64,000 bases of DNA, taken from DATEZO01 sp035255485. Its GTDB lineage: Bacteria > Pseudomonadota > Gammaproteobacteria > Burkholderiales > Burkholderiaceae_D. Location: contig DATEZO010000181.1 in NCBI GenBank assembly GCA_035255485.1, positions 1-64,000 on the forward strand, read 5' to 3'. Below the pieces are notes generated by a model, which worked only from the letters and a program-made list of their open reading frames with translations, was not told where the DNA came from and ran no database searches. Both the position numbers and the translations under genes were made by a program. This document shows, piece by piece, positions 1-8,760 of this stretch (position 1 is the stretch's first letter; each line of letters begins with the position of its first letter).

Positions 1-1128
1 AGTGTCGAGACGCCGGAAGTACCCGGCACACCTGACCAGGTTGATGTCAATATGACAGTTGTCGAGAAGCCGACCGGCAACATCATGCTGGGTGCCGGTT
101 ATTCGAGCAGTGAAAAACTGGCCATTACCGGCTCGATTCAGCAAGCGAATGCATTTGGCAGTGGCAATACACTGGGTATCGATCTCAATACCAGTAAGCT
201 GAATCGCACCATCGCGTTCTCGCAAACCAACCCTTACTTTACCGACGACGGGGTTAGTCGCAGCTATGAATTATTTCTGCGCACCACGCGCCCCCCGCTG
301 ATTAATTCCGGCGACTACAAAATTCGGACAACTGGCGGTAATATCCGGTTCGGCGTGCCATTTTCTGAAGTGGATACCGTCTTTTTCGGAATCGGCGCCG
401 AGCAGACCAAAGTTGAAACCTATCTTGATGTTCCAGGCTTTAATAACAGCCCGGATTTCTATCGCAGGTACGTTGTCGCCTTTGGCGACACTAGTACTGC
501 ACCCGGTATACATGTAGCCAACACCACAAGCTTTCCCTTGACGGTAGCATGGCAGCGTGACAGTCGCGACAGTGCCATGACGCCGACAAAAGGACGTTAT
601 CAGAGGGCTAACTTTGAAGTGGCGCCTGCCGGAGATTTGCGCTATTACCGCGCGATTTACCAGCATCAGTATTTCCAGCCACTCTTCCGCACGGTGACCC
701 TTGCATTGAATGGTGAAGTTGATTACGGACGCGGCTTGAGTAACAAACCGTATCCGATTTTCAAGAATTTTTATGCCGGCGGTATCGGGTCGGTACGAGG
801 GTATGACGCTTCATCATTGGGGCCACGTGCTTCGAATGGCGATCCGCTTGGCGGCGCATCACGTCTGATTGCCAATGTAGAACTGCAATTTCCCTTTCCG
901 GGGTCTGGAAATGATCGCAGCCTGCGCTGGTTTACTTTTGCCGATGCGGGCAATGTATTTGCGGAAGGCGGGAAAATGGAACTCGGCGAATTGCGATACT
1001 CTGCCGGTATTGGGTTGAGCTGGATATCACCGGTAGGCCCGTTGAAGCTTAGTTATGGCACACCACTTAATGCGAAACCTGAAGATCGCAAACAGCGTTT
1101 TCAGTTTCAGCTTGGCACGGGTTTCTAA
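1..1128 (+). CDS. bamA: Outer membrane protein assembly factor BamA, C-terminal part
   Basis: The frame is open from base 1 and the gene begins left of the window, so only the last 375 residues are present. This is the end of the last POTRA region followed by the 16-strand Omp85/D15 barrel, which inserts beta-barrel proteins into the outer membrane as the core of the BAM complex. The conserved barrel segment with GGIGSVRGYD (about residues 259-268 of the visible part) is the loop 6 VRGY motif. The chain ends in an aromatic residue (QLGTGF), as expected for an outer membrane protein. Skp follows after 56 bp, the classic bamA-skp-lpxD order. Confidence 0.95.
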   Translation, partial: SVETPEVPGTPDQVDVNMTVVEKPTGNIMLGAGYSSSEKLAITGSIQQANAFGSGNTLGIDLNTSKLNRTIAFSQTNPYFTDDGVSRSYELFLRTTRPPLINSGDYKIRTTGGNIRFGVPFSEVDTVFFGIGAEQTKVETYLDVPGFNNSPDFYRRYVVAFGDTSTAPGIHVANTTSFPLTVAWQRDSRDSAMTPTKGRYQRANFEVAPAGDLRYYRAIYQHQYFQPLFRTVTLALNGEVDYGRGLSNKPYPIFKNFYAGGIGSVRGYDASSLGPRASNGDPLGGASRLIANVELQFPFPGSGNDRSLRWFTFADAGNVFAEGGKMELGELRYSAGIGLSWISPVGPLKLSYGTPLNAKPEDRKQRFQFQLGTGF

Positions 1129-1184
1129 CCTGTTGGTGGCATAATGACAATTAACAATGGTAAATTGAATCACGGAGAATGATC

Positions 1185-1703
1185 TTGAAGTCTCTTATTA
1201 AATCATCGGTTTTGTCGAAATATACGACCTTATGCGCCTTGTCGCTGCTGCTCTTAACCAATGTCCACGCGCAGGAAGCCAAGATCGGATTTGTCAATAC
1301 CGAACGGGTTTTTCGTGAAGCAACGCCTGCAAAGACTGCCCAGGCAAAGATAGAACAGGAATTTTCCAAAAGAGAAAAAGATTTGCAGGAAATGGCGGCA
1401 CGCCTTAAAGGCATGTCGGAAAAACTCGACCGGGATGCGGCAGTTCTCTCGGAGTCCGACCGCATCAAGCGGCAGAGGGATCTGGGCGATCTTGACAAGG
1501 AATTCCAACGCAAGCAGCGTGAATTCCGCGAAGACTTGAATCAGCGCCGCAATGAAGAACTGGCAGCGGTGATCGAACGCGCCAACAAGGCGATCAAGCA
1601 GATCGCTGAAGCGGAAAAGTACGACATCATCTTTCAGGAAGCTGCTTACATCAGCCCGCGCATCGATATTACGGATAAAGTGCTCAAGGCACTCAACAAA
1701 TGA
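1185..1703 (+). CDS. skp: Periplasmic chaperone Skp/OmpH
   Basis: Predicted periplasmic holdase that keeps unfolded outer membrane proteins soluble on their way to BamA. It has a signal peptide (KYTTLCALSLLLLTNVHA, cleavage before QEAK), then a short beta motif (KIGFVNTERVF) and a long charged coiled coil with many K, E, R and Q, ending in the conserved YISPRIDITDKV segment; the length of about 172 residues is normal. I prefer the TTG at 1185: GGAG at 1174-1177 lies 7 nt before it, whereas the ATG at 1179 would leave only 1 nt. The start makes no difference to the mature protein. Confidence 0.93.
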   Translation: MKSLIKSSVLSKYTTLCALSLLLLTNVHAQEAKIGFVNTERVFREATPAKTAQAKIEQEFSKREKDLQEMAARLKGMSEKLDRDAAVLSESDRIKRQRDLGDLDKEFQRKQREFREDLNQRRNEELAAVIERANKAIKQIAEAEKYDIIFQEAAYISPRIDITDKVLKALNK

Positions 1704-1771
1704 TCATGAAGTACCGGGGGCAAAATACCACTGCGGTTAAATCTGCCCCGCAATATATGTAAAGGACTCTG

Positions 1772-2824
1772 ATGAGCACTCGACTGGGAAAATTGGTCGA
1801 AAGCTTGGGAGGCCGGCTGGTTGGCGACGAGAATATCGAGATATTCGGTGTCGCGCCATTAGACGACGCGAGCGCGTTGCAGATCACGTTCCTCTCCAAT
1901 CCCAGGCTTCGCGCGCAGGCTACAGTGACAGAGGCAGCGGCCATCATCTTGTCGGCTGCCGATGATGCCGCTATTGGCGCTACCTACAAAGGCGCACGCA
2001 TCGTTACGGACAATCCATATGCCTATTTTGCGCGCACGGCGCAATTCTTTGCCAGACAGCATGCGAATGTGCTGACGCCTGGCATCCATGTTTCCGCAAG
2101 CGTGGATCCTGCCGCCCGGATAGCGGCGACTGCTTGCATCGGACCGCACGTCACCATTGAAGCGGGAGCAATAGTCGGAGAGGATTGCATGATCGATGCC
2201 GGGTGCTTTATCGGCCGGGAAGCGCAAATCGGCGACGGGACGCATTTGTTTGCCCGTGTCGTTTTCCATGCGGGCTGCCGGATCGGACTGCGCGGCATTT
2301 TGCATTCCGGTGCCGTGATTGGCGCGGATGGATTCGGATTTGCCAATGACGGTGGCGCCTGGGTCAAGATTCCGCAAACCGGAAAGGTGGTCATTGGCGA
2401 TGATGTCGAAATCGGCGCCAATACCACAATAGATCGCGGTGCGCTGGCGGATACGGTCATCGAAGATGGTGTCAAGCTGGACAACCAGATACAGATCGGT
2501 CACAACTGCCATATCGGCGCGCATACACTGATGTCCGGTTGCGTCGGCGTAGCCGGTAGCGCGAAGATCGGTAAATATTGCATGTTCGGCGGTGCAGCAA
2601 TGGTATTGGGCCATTTGACCATTGCCGATCATGTACATGTTTCGTCGGGCAGCATGGTGTCGAGATCGATACTGGAACCAGGGCTATATACAGGATTTTA
2701 TCCCCTGGCAAAAAATGCGGAATGGGAAAAATCGGCGGCAATAGTCCGTAATTTATCGACCATGCGTGAGAAAGTCCGCAACCTGGAAAAAACAATCAAA
2801 TCGCTTACGGAAAAAAAAGAATGA
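1772..2824 (+). CDS. lpxD: UDP-3-O-(3-hydroxyacyl)glucosamine N-acyltransferase LpxD
   Basis: Third step of lipid A synthesis: N-acylation of UDP-3-O-acylglucosamine with a hydroxyacyl-ACP in the cytoplasm. The 350 residues contain an N-terminal uridine-binding domain (about 1-100), then a long left-handed beta-helix of hexapeptide repeats (many I-G-x-x-x-x units, about 105-310) and a helical C-terminus. The QIGHNCHIGAH segment carries the conserved catalytic histidine. ATG at 1772 is preceded by AAAGGA. The stop overlaps the fabZ start in an ATGA, so translation is probably coupled. Confidence 0.97.
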   Translation: MSTRLGKLVESLGGRLVGDENIEIFGVAPLDDASALQITFLSNPRLRAQATVTEAAAIILSAADDAAIGATYKGARIVTDNPYAYFARTAQFFARQHANVLTPGIHVSASVDPAARIAATACIGPHVTIEAGAIVGEDCMIDAGCFIGREAQIGDGTHLFARVVFHAGCRIGLRGILHSGAVIGADGFGFANDGGAWVKIPQTGKVVIGDDVEIGANTTIDRGALADTVIEDGVKLDNQIQIGHNCHIGAHTLMSGCVGVAGSAKIGKYCMFGGAAMVLGHLTIADHVHVSSGSMVSRSILEPGLYTGFYPLAKNAEWEKSAAIVRNLSTMREKVRNLEKTIKSLTEKKE

Positions 2825-3306
2825 ACAGCCTCGAAATGAAAAGTCTCGATATCAATCAAATCAAGCAATATCTGCCGCATCGTTATCCGCTGCTTCTGGT
2901 TGACAGAGTGCTGAACTGGGAGTCCGGCAAATCGATTACCGCGATCAAGAACGTGACCATCAATGAAGAGTTCTTCAACGGGCACTTTCCGCACAAGCCA
3001 GTCATGCCTGGCGTGTTGATGATCGAGGCGCTGGCGCAGACAGCGGCGCTATTATCTTTTCTGACCATGGGCCACAAGCCGGATGACGCCAGTGTTGTCT
3101 ATTTTGCCGGCATCGATGGTGCGCGATTCAAGCGCCCTGTGGAACCGGGAGACCAGTTGAAGATGGAAGTGGAAATCCTGCGCACCTCGCGCGGAATCTG
3201 GAAATACAAGGCGCAGGGCACGGTTGACGGACAACTGGTGGTTGAAGCGGAGTTGATGTGCACCATGCGCAGCGCAAATGATGCGAGCCAGCCCGCGGTA
3301 CAGTAA
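2821..3306 (+). CDS. fabZ: 3-hydroxyacyl-[ACP] dehydratase FabZ
   Basis: Dehydrates 3-hydroxyacyl-ACP in fatty acid elongation and so competes with LpxA/LpxD for hydroxyacyl-ACP. The 161-residue hot-dog protein shows the PHRYPLLLVDRV entry motif and the active-site stretch GHFPHKPVMPGVLMIEA, with the catalytic His in HFPHKP and the Glu in MIEAL. It overlaps lpxD by 4 nt and lpxA by 1 nt (TAATG). The position between lpxD and lpxA is the standard proteobacterial arrangement that links phospholipid and lipid A synthesis. Confidence 0.97.
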   Translation: MNSLEMKSLDINQIKQYLPHRYPLLLVDRVLNWESGKSITAIKNVTINEEFFNGHFPHKPVMPGVLMIEALAQTAALLSFLTMGHKPDDASVVYFAGIDGARFKRPVEPGDQLKMEVEILRTSRGIWKYKAQGTVDGQLVVEAELMCTMRSANDASQPAVQ

Positions 3307-4094
3307 TGGCGATCATTCATCCAACCGCGATAGTCGATCCCGGGGCAGGACTCGATGATACAGTCGAGGTGGGGGCCTATTCGATCATTGGCCCTCACGT
3401 AAGCATTGGTGCGCGCACAAAGATCGGTCCGCATGTCGTGATCGACGGACATACCACGATCGGTTGCGACAACACGTTTTTTCAATTCTCGTCGATTGGC
3501 GCCGCGCCACAGGACAAGAAATATGCGGGCGAACCAACCCGGCTGGAAATTGGCGACCGCAACCTGATTCGCGAGTTCTGCACCTTCAATCTCGGCACGG
3601 CGCAGGATCAGGGCGTTACCCGGCTTGGAAACGACAACTGGATTCTGGCTTATGTACATCTGGCACACGACTGCGTGGTCGGCAGCAACACGATTTTTTC
3701 GAATAACGCCAGCCTCGCCGGGCATGTGCATATCGGCGATTGGGTGATCCTGAGCGGTTTTGCAGCGGTTCACCAATTTTGCAAAATCGGCGATCACGCA
3801 TTTGTCGGCATGAACACCAGCCTGACGCAGGACGTGCCACCGTTCGTGCTGCTATCGGGAAACCCGGCCGCAGCACATGGCATCAATATCGAAGGGCTGA
3901 AGCGCCGCGGTTTCACGCGCGAACAGATCGGCGATCTTCGCAATGCATACAAACTGATCTACAAATCCGGATTGACGCTTGACGAGGCCAGGGCTGCGCT
4001 CGCAAAGGAAGAAAACGACAAGCCTGGATCTGCCATGCATCTGCGCCAGATACGCGAATTCCTCGATAATACAACCCGTGGCATTGTCCGGTAA
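3306..4094 (+). CDS. lpxA: Acyl-[ACP]--UDP-N-acetylglucosamine O-acyltransferase LpxA
   Basis: First step of lipid A synthesis: transfers a 3-hydroxyacyl chain to the 3-OH of UDP-GlcNAc. The 262-residue protein is a left-handed beta-helix of hexapeptide repeats (about 5-190) with a helical C-terminal domain. AYVHLAHDCVVG carries the catalytic histidine equivalent to E. coli His125, and NIEGLKRRGF begins the C-terminal domain. It is tightly packed: ATG at 3306 shares one base with the fabZ stop, and lpxB begins inside its 3' end. Confidence 0.97.
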   Translation: MAIIHPTAIVDPGAGLDDTVEVGAYSIIGPHVSIGARTKIGPHVVIDGHTTIGCDNTFFQFSSIGAAPQDKKYAGEPTRLEIGDRNLIREFCTFNLGTAQDQGVTRLGNDNWILAYVHLAHDCVVGSNTIFSNNASLAGHVHIGDWVILSGFAAVHQFCKIGDHAFVGMNTSLTQDVPPFVLLSGNPAAAHGINIEGLKRRGFTREQIGDLRNAYKLIYKSGLTLDEARAALAKEENDKPGSAMHLRQIREFLDNTTRGIVR

Positions 4095-5232
4095 CGCGTC
4101 GATTGCCATGGTCGCCGGCGAGGCCTCAGGCGACTTGCTGGCGGGGCGCTTGCTGTCAGGGCTGCGACCCGCATTGCCGGATGCCGTCATGCATGGCATC
4201 GGCGGGCCGCATATGGCCGAGCACGGTTTTGTCAGCGACTGGCCGATGGAAAAACTGGCCGTGAGGGGTTTGTTCGAGGTGCTGGCCCATTATCGCGAAA
4301 TCAAGGGAATCCAGACCGCACTGCGCGACAGGCTGCTGCATGAAAGACCGGCGGTCTTTATCGGTGTTGATGCGCCGGATTTCAATCTCGGCCTTGAAGC
4401 GCAATTAAAGCGCGCGGATATTCCGACCATGCACTTCATCGGGCCGTCGATCTGGGCATGGCGCGGCGGACGCATCAAGAAAATTGCTGCGGCTGTGTCG
4501 CATATGCTCGTGATATTTCCGTTTGAAGAAGATATTTACCGGCAGGCCGGCATTCCGGTCACCTATGTCGGACATCCGCTGGCAGAAGTGATTCCGATGG
4601 AGCCCGATACCGCCGCCGCAAGAAGGTTGCTGGACGTGCCGCTCGATGTGCCGGTTGTCGCCATCCTGCCCGGCAGTCGCATGTCGGAATTGAAATACAA
4701 TGCAGCGGCCTTTGTCGGTGCGGCCAGGCTGCTTGCGCAGAAGGATCGTTCAATTCACTTTGTGGCGCCGATGGCGGGCGAAAAGCAGCGGCGATATTTT
4801 GATCAGATCATCGCGCAGGCCGGACTGCAGGATGTGCCGCTCCAGGTAACCGATGGGCTGTCGCATGCTGCCATGGCTGCAGCCGATGCCGTTCTGGTGG
4901 CGTCCGGCACGGCTACGCTGGAAGTGGCGTTGTTCAAGAAGCCGATGGTGATCGCCTATAAAATGATGCGCGCATCCTGGACCGTCATGCAGCATATGGG
5001 GTACCAGCCGTGGGTCGGATTACCGAATATTCTGGCGCGCGACTTCATCGTGCCTGAACTGTTGCAAGATGCTGCAACACCGCACGCCATGGCCGATGCA
5101 TTATGGCAGCAGCTACATGATGAACAGCGTCGCGAAAATCTGCGCCGACGCTTTATCGACATGCATCATGCCTTGTTGCGCGATACTGCCCGCGAAAGTG
5201 CGCAAGCGGTATTGCAACTGATATCCAAATAG
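4084..5232 (+). CDS. lpxB: Lipid-A-disaccharide synthase LpxB
   Basis: Condenses UDP-2,3-diacylglucosamine with lipid X to the lipid A disaccharide at the inner membrane (GT-B fold, family GT19). Diagnostic stretches are MVAGEASGDLLAG near the N-terminus, DAPDFNLGLE, FIGPSIWAWRGGR, VGHPLAE, ILPGSRMSE and ASGTATLEVALFKKPMV. The open frame extends upstream into lpxA, but the family's N-terminus fits the TTG at 4084 (MSGNASIAMVAGE, 382 residues, 11-nt overlap with lpxA). The ATG at 4108 would cut the first beta strand. The start is therefore inferred and the ribosome site is weak. Confidence 0.93.
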   Translation: MSGNASIAMVAGEASGDLLAGRLLSGLRPALPDAVMHGIGGPHMAEHGFVSDWPMEKLAVRGLFEVLAHYREIKGIQTALRDRLLHERPAVFIGVDAPDFNLGLEAQLKRADIPTMHFIGPSIWAWRGGRIKKIAAAVSHMLVIFPFEEDIYRQAGIPVTYVGHPLAEVIPMEPDTAAARRLLDVPLDVPVVAILPGSRMSELKYNAAAFVGAARLLAQKDRSIHFVAPMAGEKQRRYFDQIIAQAGLQDVPLQVTDGLSHAAMAAADAVLVASGTATLEVALFKKPMVIAYKMMRASWTVMQHMGYQPWVGLPNILARDFIVPELLQDAATPHAMADALWQQLHDEQRRENLRRRFIDMHHALLRDTARESAQAVLQLISK

Positions 5233-5261
5233 CCCAGGCTGGTTTACCAGGCTTTATCACC

Positions 5262-5882
5262 ATGACTGTAAATAATAGCTTCAGCTTGCCCCTTTTCGAC
5301 TACGCCGGCGAACTGGTTTGTGGCGTGGACGAGGCCGGCCGTGGGCCGCTTGCCGGACCAGTCTTCGCCGCGGCGGTCATACTCGATCCGACCAGGCCAA
5401 TATCGGGCTTGCGCGATTCAAAAAAACTGTCCGAAGCACGTCGTGATACGTTGGCGTTGCGTATCAAGGCCGATGCGCTTGCATGGTCGATTGCCGAGTG
5501 TTCGGAGACCGAAATTGATACGTTAAATATACTGCAGGCAACCATGCTGGCAATGCGCCGCGCCATCGAGGGATTGACAGTGCAGCCAAGCCTGGCGTTG
5601 ATTGACGGCAACCGATGCCCGCTAGTCGCAGTCCGGACGGAAGCGATAGTCAAGGGCGACGATAAAATTCCGGCGATTTCGGCGGCATCGATTCTTGCAA
5701 AAACTGCTCGCGATGCCGCGCTGATGATCCTGCATGAACGCTATCCGGATTACGCGTTCAATCGCCATAAGGGCTATCCCACTGCATTGCATCTGGAACG
5801 TCTGCGTCTCCATGGCGCATCGCCGGTGCATCGCAAATCTTACGGACCGGTGGCGCGGTGCATCCAATTTGCCAAGGCCTGA
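5262..5882 (+). CDS. rnhB: Ribonuclease HII
   Basis: Cleaves the RNA strand of RNA/DNA hybrids, including single misincorporated ribonucleotides. The 206-residue protein starts the RNase HII core with VCGVDEAGRGPLAGPV (metal-binding Asp and Glu), followed by LRDSKKLSE, IDGN (third acidic site) and KGDDKIPAISAASILAKTARD, with HKGYPT near the end. It lies 29 bp after lpxB, as in many proteobacteria, and ends in TGATG shared with the next gene's likely start. Confidence 0.96.
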   Translation: MTVNNSFSLPLFDYAGELVCGVDEAGRGPLAGPVFAAAVILDPTRPISGLRDSKKLSEARRDTLALRIKADALAWSIAECSETEIDTLNILQATMLAMRRAIEGLTVQPSLALIDGNRCPLVAVRTEAIVKGDDKIPAISAASILAKTARDAALMILHERYPDYAFNRHKGYPTALHLERLRLHGASPVHRKSYGPVARCIQFAKA

Positions 5883-6712
5883 TGGACCAGGCCGGTTCAG
5901 ACCACATGCAGATTAAATCGATCTCCTCGCGCGACAATGCGCTGTTCAAGGAACTGAAGCGCCTCGCTACCAATTCGCAGGTGCGCCGCAAGACGGGCCG
6001 CACCTTGCTGGACGGCGTACATTTATGTCAGGCTTACCTGCACCACATTGGTATGCCGCCCCTATGCGTGGTCAGCGAAACATCGATTGCGCATCGGGAA
6101 GTCGCTGCCATTCTGGCTGTTTGCGAAACCGGCTCAACGCAATGCATTGCGCTGCCGGATGCGCTGTATAACGTATTGAGCCAAGTCGAGCATGGCGTAG
6201 GTCTGCTGTTTATCATCGATACGCCGGAGAGGACGATTCCGAAGTCGCTGGCGCAGTCTGCAGTGCTGCTCGATAGCTTGCAGGATCCGGGTAATCTTGG
6301 ATCGATACTGCGCAGCGCGGCCGCGGCCGGTGTTGAACATGTCTTCTGCAGTCCGGGAACCGCTTTTGCATGGTCGCCGAAAGTGCTGCGTGCCGGTATG
6401 GGAGCGCACTTTCTGTTGAAAATATTCGAGAATGTGGATCTGGCCATGCTGATACGTTCGTCTGAGATCCCGGTGCTGGCTACCAGTTCGCATGCACGGC
6501 AACCCGTTTATGCCCATGAATTGACGCAACCAGTTGCCTGGCTGTTCGGCCATGAAGGGCAGGGGGTTGCTGACGATTTGCTTGTGCTGGCAACACATCA
6601 AGTTGCCATTCCGCATAGAGGCGCAATCGAGTCGCTGAATGTGGCGGCTTGCGCTGCAATATGCCTGTTTGAACAAGTACGGCAAATCAAGATTGCGTAC
6701 CCGGAAAAGTGA
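5882..6712 (+). CDS. RNA 2'-O-methyltransferase, SpoU/TrmH family
   Basis: SAM-dependent RNA methyltransferase of the knotted SPOUT fold. An N-terminal substrate-binding part contains KELKRLATNSQVRRKTGRT. The methylase domain (about 115-270) contains motif 1 (LQDPGNLGSILRSAAAAG), motif 2 (WLFGHEGQG) and motif 3 (IPHRGAIESLNVAACAAI), which are the SAM-binding knot loops. The target nucleotide, in rRNA or tRNA, cannot be told from sequence. ATG at 5882 shares TGATG with the rnhB stop; ATG at 5906 (MQIKSISSRDN) is equally plausible from family length. Probably the last gene of the bamA-lpx transcription unit. Confidence 0.85.
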   Translation: MDQAGSDHMQIKSISSRDNALFKELKRLATNSQVRRKTGRTLLDGVHLCQAYLHHIGMPPLCVVSETSIAHREVAAILAVCETGSTQCIALPDALYNVLSQVEHGVGLLFIIDTPERTIPKSLAQSAVLLDSLQDPGNLGSILRSAAAAGVEHVFCSPGTAFAWSPKVLRAGMGAHFLLKIFENVDLAMLIRSSEIPVLATSSHARQPVYAHELTQPVAWLFGHEGQGVADDLLVLATHQVAIPHRGAIESLNVAACAAICLFEQVRQIKIAYPEK

Positions 6713-6759
6713 AGCCAGGAATCGATTATTCTCAGGCCGCAACTCACAGGTAATCCAAT

Positions 6760-7116
6760 TTACCTATCAGGATTTTGCAAATCAATTGGTACATAAATCA
6801 ATCCAGGCGAAAGAAAACATGCCCCTTTCTGCATTGCCGGTGTTGATCCCGACGGGCAGACATGATCGAAGCAATACCACTGATTACCGATCACTGCATA
6901 TCGATAGATAGGAGTATCTTGGTAAACGCCTATTGCATCCAGCAGTTTGTCAGGTCGCACAAACTGTTCTGCTTGCGCACTCCGCATGACCTGACGCTGA
7001 TTTAACAATCCGAGATCTTCGATATCCGTTTCAACATTGCCCAATCCTTCTTTTAGTACCCAGAAAAAAAAGATCAGGCCTGCCCATAGAAATAGCTCGA
7101 TCAGAATAAGATCCAT
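6760..7116 (-). CDS. Small membrane-anchored protein of unknown function
   Basis: I do not recognise the family. The 118 residues begin with one clear membrane helix (about 4-24, LIELFLWAGLIFFFWVL), followed by a polar domain with two Cys (NQWYCFDHVCPSG) and a third in KGACFLSPG. This CxxxxC pattern could bind a metal or form a disulfide. ATG at 7116 has a good ribosome site on the minus strand (GGGAG, 7 nt away), and the frame shows normal amino-acid composition, so it looks real. It stands alone between the convergent methyltransferase gene and a 625-bp intergenic region. Confidence 0.65.
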   Translation of the reverse strand: MDLILIELFLWAGLIFFFWVLKEGLGNVETDIEDLGLLNQRQVMRSAQAEQFVRPDKLLDAIGVYQDTPIYRYAVIGNQWYCFDHVCPSGSTPAMQKGACFLSPGLIYVPIDLQNPDR

Positions 7117-7159
7117 GACAGACTCCCGTCTTCATCTTGTAACTTATTTATAATCAGTT

Positions 7160-7176
7160 TGTAAGAAATCTGTAAG
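7160..7176 (+). promoter_or_regulatory. Tandem TGTAAG hexamers, response-regulator-like site
   Basis: Two TGTAAG hexamers (7160-7165 and 7171-7176) are spaced exactly 11 bp, one helix turn, about 45-60 bp upstream of the minus-strand gene starting at 7116. This geometry is typical of OmpR/PhoB-class regulators binding head-to-tail. The regulator is unknown and the call is inference from spacing only. Confidence 0.35.
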
Positions 7177-7431
7177 TTTTTTTGGGGGGAATGTCGTCGG
7201 TTGCCTCGAATAATGCACGCTAGCCATGTTTACCATGGTGCGCTTGGGATACAGCCTTGTGATATGGAGCCACTCCAAGCCTGCTGTGTTTCTTCAAGCT
7301 ACCATTTCCTGTTCTTTATGTGAAAGCACGTATCTGCATTGAAAAGAAACGACACAACTTACGGTTGGCATCGTGACACCAACAATTGGCTGACCATTTT
7401 TATGCCTTAGGCGCGCATTCTTGTTCTTTTT

Positions 7432-7505
7432 AAATACCCTGCGGTGTATTTTCAAAAAGCCGTATATTTATTGAGCATATTGATATATTTTTCTATATAC
7501 TCCCC
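7432..7505 (+). repeat. 74-nt dispersed intergenic element, copy A
   Basis: First of four 74-nt copies. It begins AAATAC, an 8-nt variable loop (CCTGCGGT), then GTATTT, and ends in a second A/T-rich stem (TATAT...ATATA) followed by ACTCCCC. A T-run follows directly. It lies about 240 bp downstream of the ppsR stop and upstream of the small membrane-protein gene. Orientation is given by the ATACTCCCC end being on the right; the transcribed strand is not known. Confidence 0.75.
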
Positions 7506-7515
7506 ATGTTTTTTT

Positions 7516-7539
7516 ATGAATAGCAGCAGAGCTATTCAT
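7516..7539. repeat. Perfect 9-bp inverted repeat
   Basis: ATGAATAGC at 7516-7524 and GCTATTCAT at 7531-7539 form a hairpin with a 6-nt loop, immediately after the T-run that follows copy A of the 74-nt element. No T-tract follows on the plus strand, so it is not a standard terminator. Confidence 0.6.
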
Positions 7540-7581
7540 ATTTGCGTTACACGCCTGTCTTTCTCTTATCTCTGCTACTTC

Positions 7582-7690
7582 AGCGGGAATCCCATGACGC
7601 TTTTCTGCACCGAATCTGCAACCCATGCTATCAAGACATCATGAATGACACTGGGTTCCACGCGCGCCCTGCCGGAATGACAAGAATTTC
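7582..7690. repeat. Degenerate dRS3-like repeat pair
   Basis: AGCGGGAATCCC at 7582 and a right arm at about 7651-7690 (CTGGGTTCC ... GCCGGAATGACA, then AGAATTT) resemble the arms of the well-preserved pair at 26709-26799, including the trailing GAATGACA-GAATTT. The copy has several mismatches and looks old. Confidence 0.5.
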
Positions 7691-7741
7691 TCCAATACAC
7701 CAACACACAGTTCCATAGGGTTGACAATTGGATTGCCCTGC

Positions 7742-8581
7742 TTATTTATCGAATTTGATTTCTTGTAGAATTGTTGTCGCAATTTCCTCGATGGATTTTG
7801 CAGTGGACGACATCCATCGAATGCCTTCGCGGCGCATCATTTTTTCTGCCTCATTTACCTCATAACGACAATTTTCCAGCGCCGCATATTTGCTACCGGG
7901 TCGACGCTCATTGCGTACTTCCGAAAGGCGATCGGGTGCAATCGACAGGCCGAAAATCTTGTTTTTATGGACATGCAGGCCGTTTGGCAATTTTTCCCGC
8001 TCAAAATCCTCGGGAATCAACGGATAGTTGGCTGCCTTGACGCCATACTGCATGGCCAGATAAAGGCTGGTTGGGGTCTTGCCGCAACGTGAAACGCCGA
8101 CCAGAATTACATCGGCTGTCGATAGATTCTTGTCCGACTGGCCATCATCATGGGCCAGAGAAAAATTGATTGCTTCAATTCGGTTCTTGTACTCATCGGA
8201 ATCAGCGATATTGTGACTGCGACCGATCGTGTGGGTGGATTTGACTCCCAGTTCCTGCTCCAGTGGATCGACGAAAGTCTGGATCAGATCCATATGCATC
8301 GCCTTGGATTGCCGAATGATAATCGAGAGGTTTGCCTTGACCAGGGTCGAAAATACAATCGGACGTTTCCCGTCGATATCATAGGCATCATTGATTCGCC
8401 GCACTACATCATGCGCCTTGTCCAGCGTATCAATGAATGGCAAGCGTATTTGTCGGAATCGTAATTCGAATTGGGTCAAAACCGAATGACCAAATGTTTC
8501 TGCCGTGATCCCGGTGCCATCGGAAACAAAAAAGACCGTGCGATCAGTGGGAGGCAGATAAGGAAGATTAAATTCTGACAT
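7742..8581 (-). CDS. ppsR: PEP synthetase regulatory protein PpsR (bifunctional kinase/pyrophosphorylase)
   Basis: DUF299 family. It inactivates phosphoenolpyruvate synthase by ADP-dependent phosphorylation of a Thr next to the catalytic His, and reactivates it by Pi-dependent dephosphorylation. The 279-residue protein begins with RTVFFVSDGTGITAETFG, the family's N-terminal signature, and carries a P-loop-like GVSRCGKTPTS at about residues 157-167. It is divergent from its target ppsA across 179 bp, so their joint location supports the assignment. Confidence 0.95.
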   Translation of the reverse strand: MSEFNLPYLPPTDRTVFFVSDGTGITAETFGHSVLTQFELRFRQIRLPFIDTLDKAHDVVRRINDAYDIDGKRPIVFSTLVKANLSIIIRQSKAMHMDLIQTFVDPLEQELGVKSTHTIGRSHNIADSDEYKNRIEAINFSLAHDDGQSDKNLSTADVILVGVSRCGKTPTSLYLAMQYGVKAANYPLIPEDFEREKLPNGLHVHKNKIFGLSIAPDRLSEVRNERRPGSKYAALENCRYEVNEAEKMMRREGIRWMSSTAKSIEEIATTILQEIKFDK

Positions 8582-8760
8582 AGGTTAATGGATGAATAAA
8601 AGTCACTAAAAAAGTCTGGAGTTCATGCCTCAAAATGGTATTGCACACTGTAAAATGATAATCAACTTATTGAAGTAGCCGTCCCACGGCAAGAATAACA
8701 AAAACTATTCGTGGGTGAGGATATACATGCAGATTTCTTATCATCAAATCAGAGGTTGTC

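Larger units (their letters stand above)
7117..7741. other. Intergenic region with regulatory and repeat sequences
   Basis: These 625 bp hold no convincing gene. From left to right they contain: direct TGTAAG hexamers near the 6760-7116 gene's start; the first copy of the 74-nt element (7432-7505); a perfect 9-bp inverted repeat (7516-7539); and a degenerate dRS3-like repeat (7582-7690). A 66-codon frame at 7444-7644 runs through the repeat and is not credible as a gene. Confidence 0.7.

Noticed and set aside
7432..7505. GGGGAGTA on the minus strand as part of a yybP-ykoY manganese riboswitch
   Set aside because: Only this short string matches; the rest of the aptamer and a suitable downstream gene are missing in all four copies.
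7444..7644. 66-codon frame across the first 74-nt element
   Set aside because: Formed by the A/T-rich repeat and its T-run; no ribosome site.
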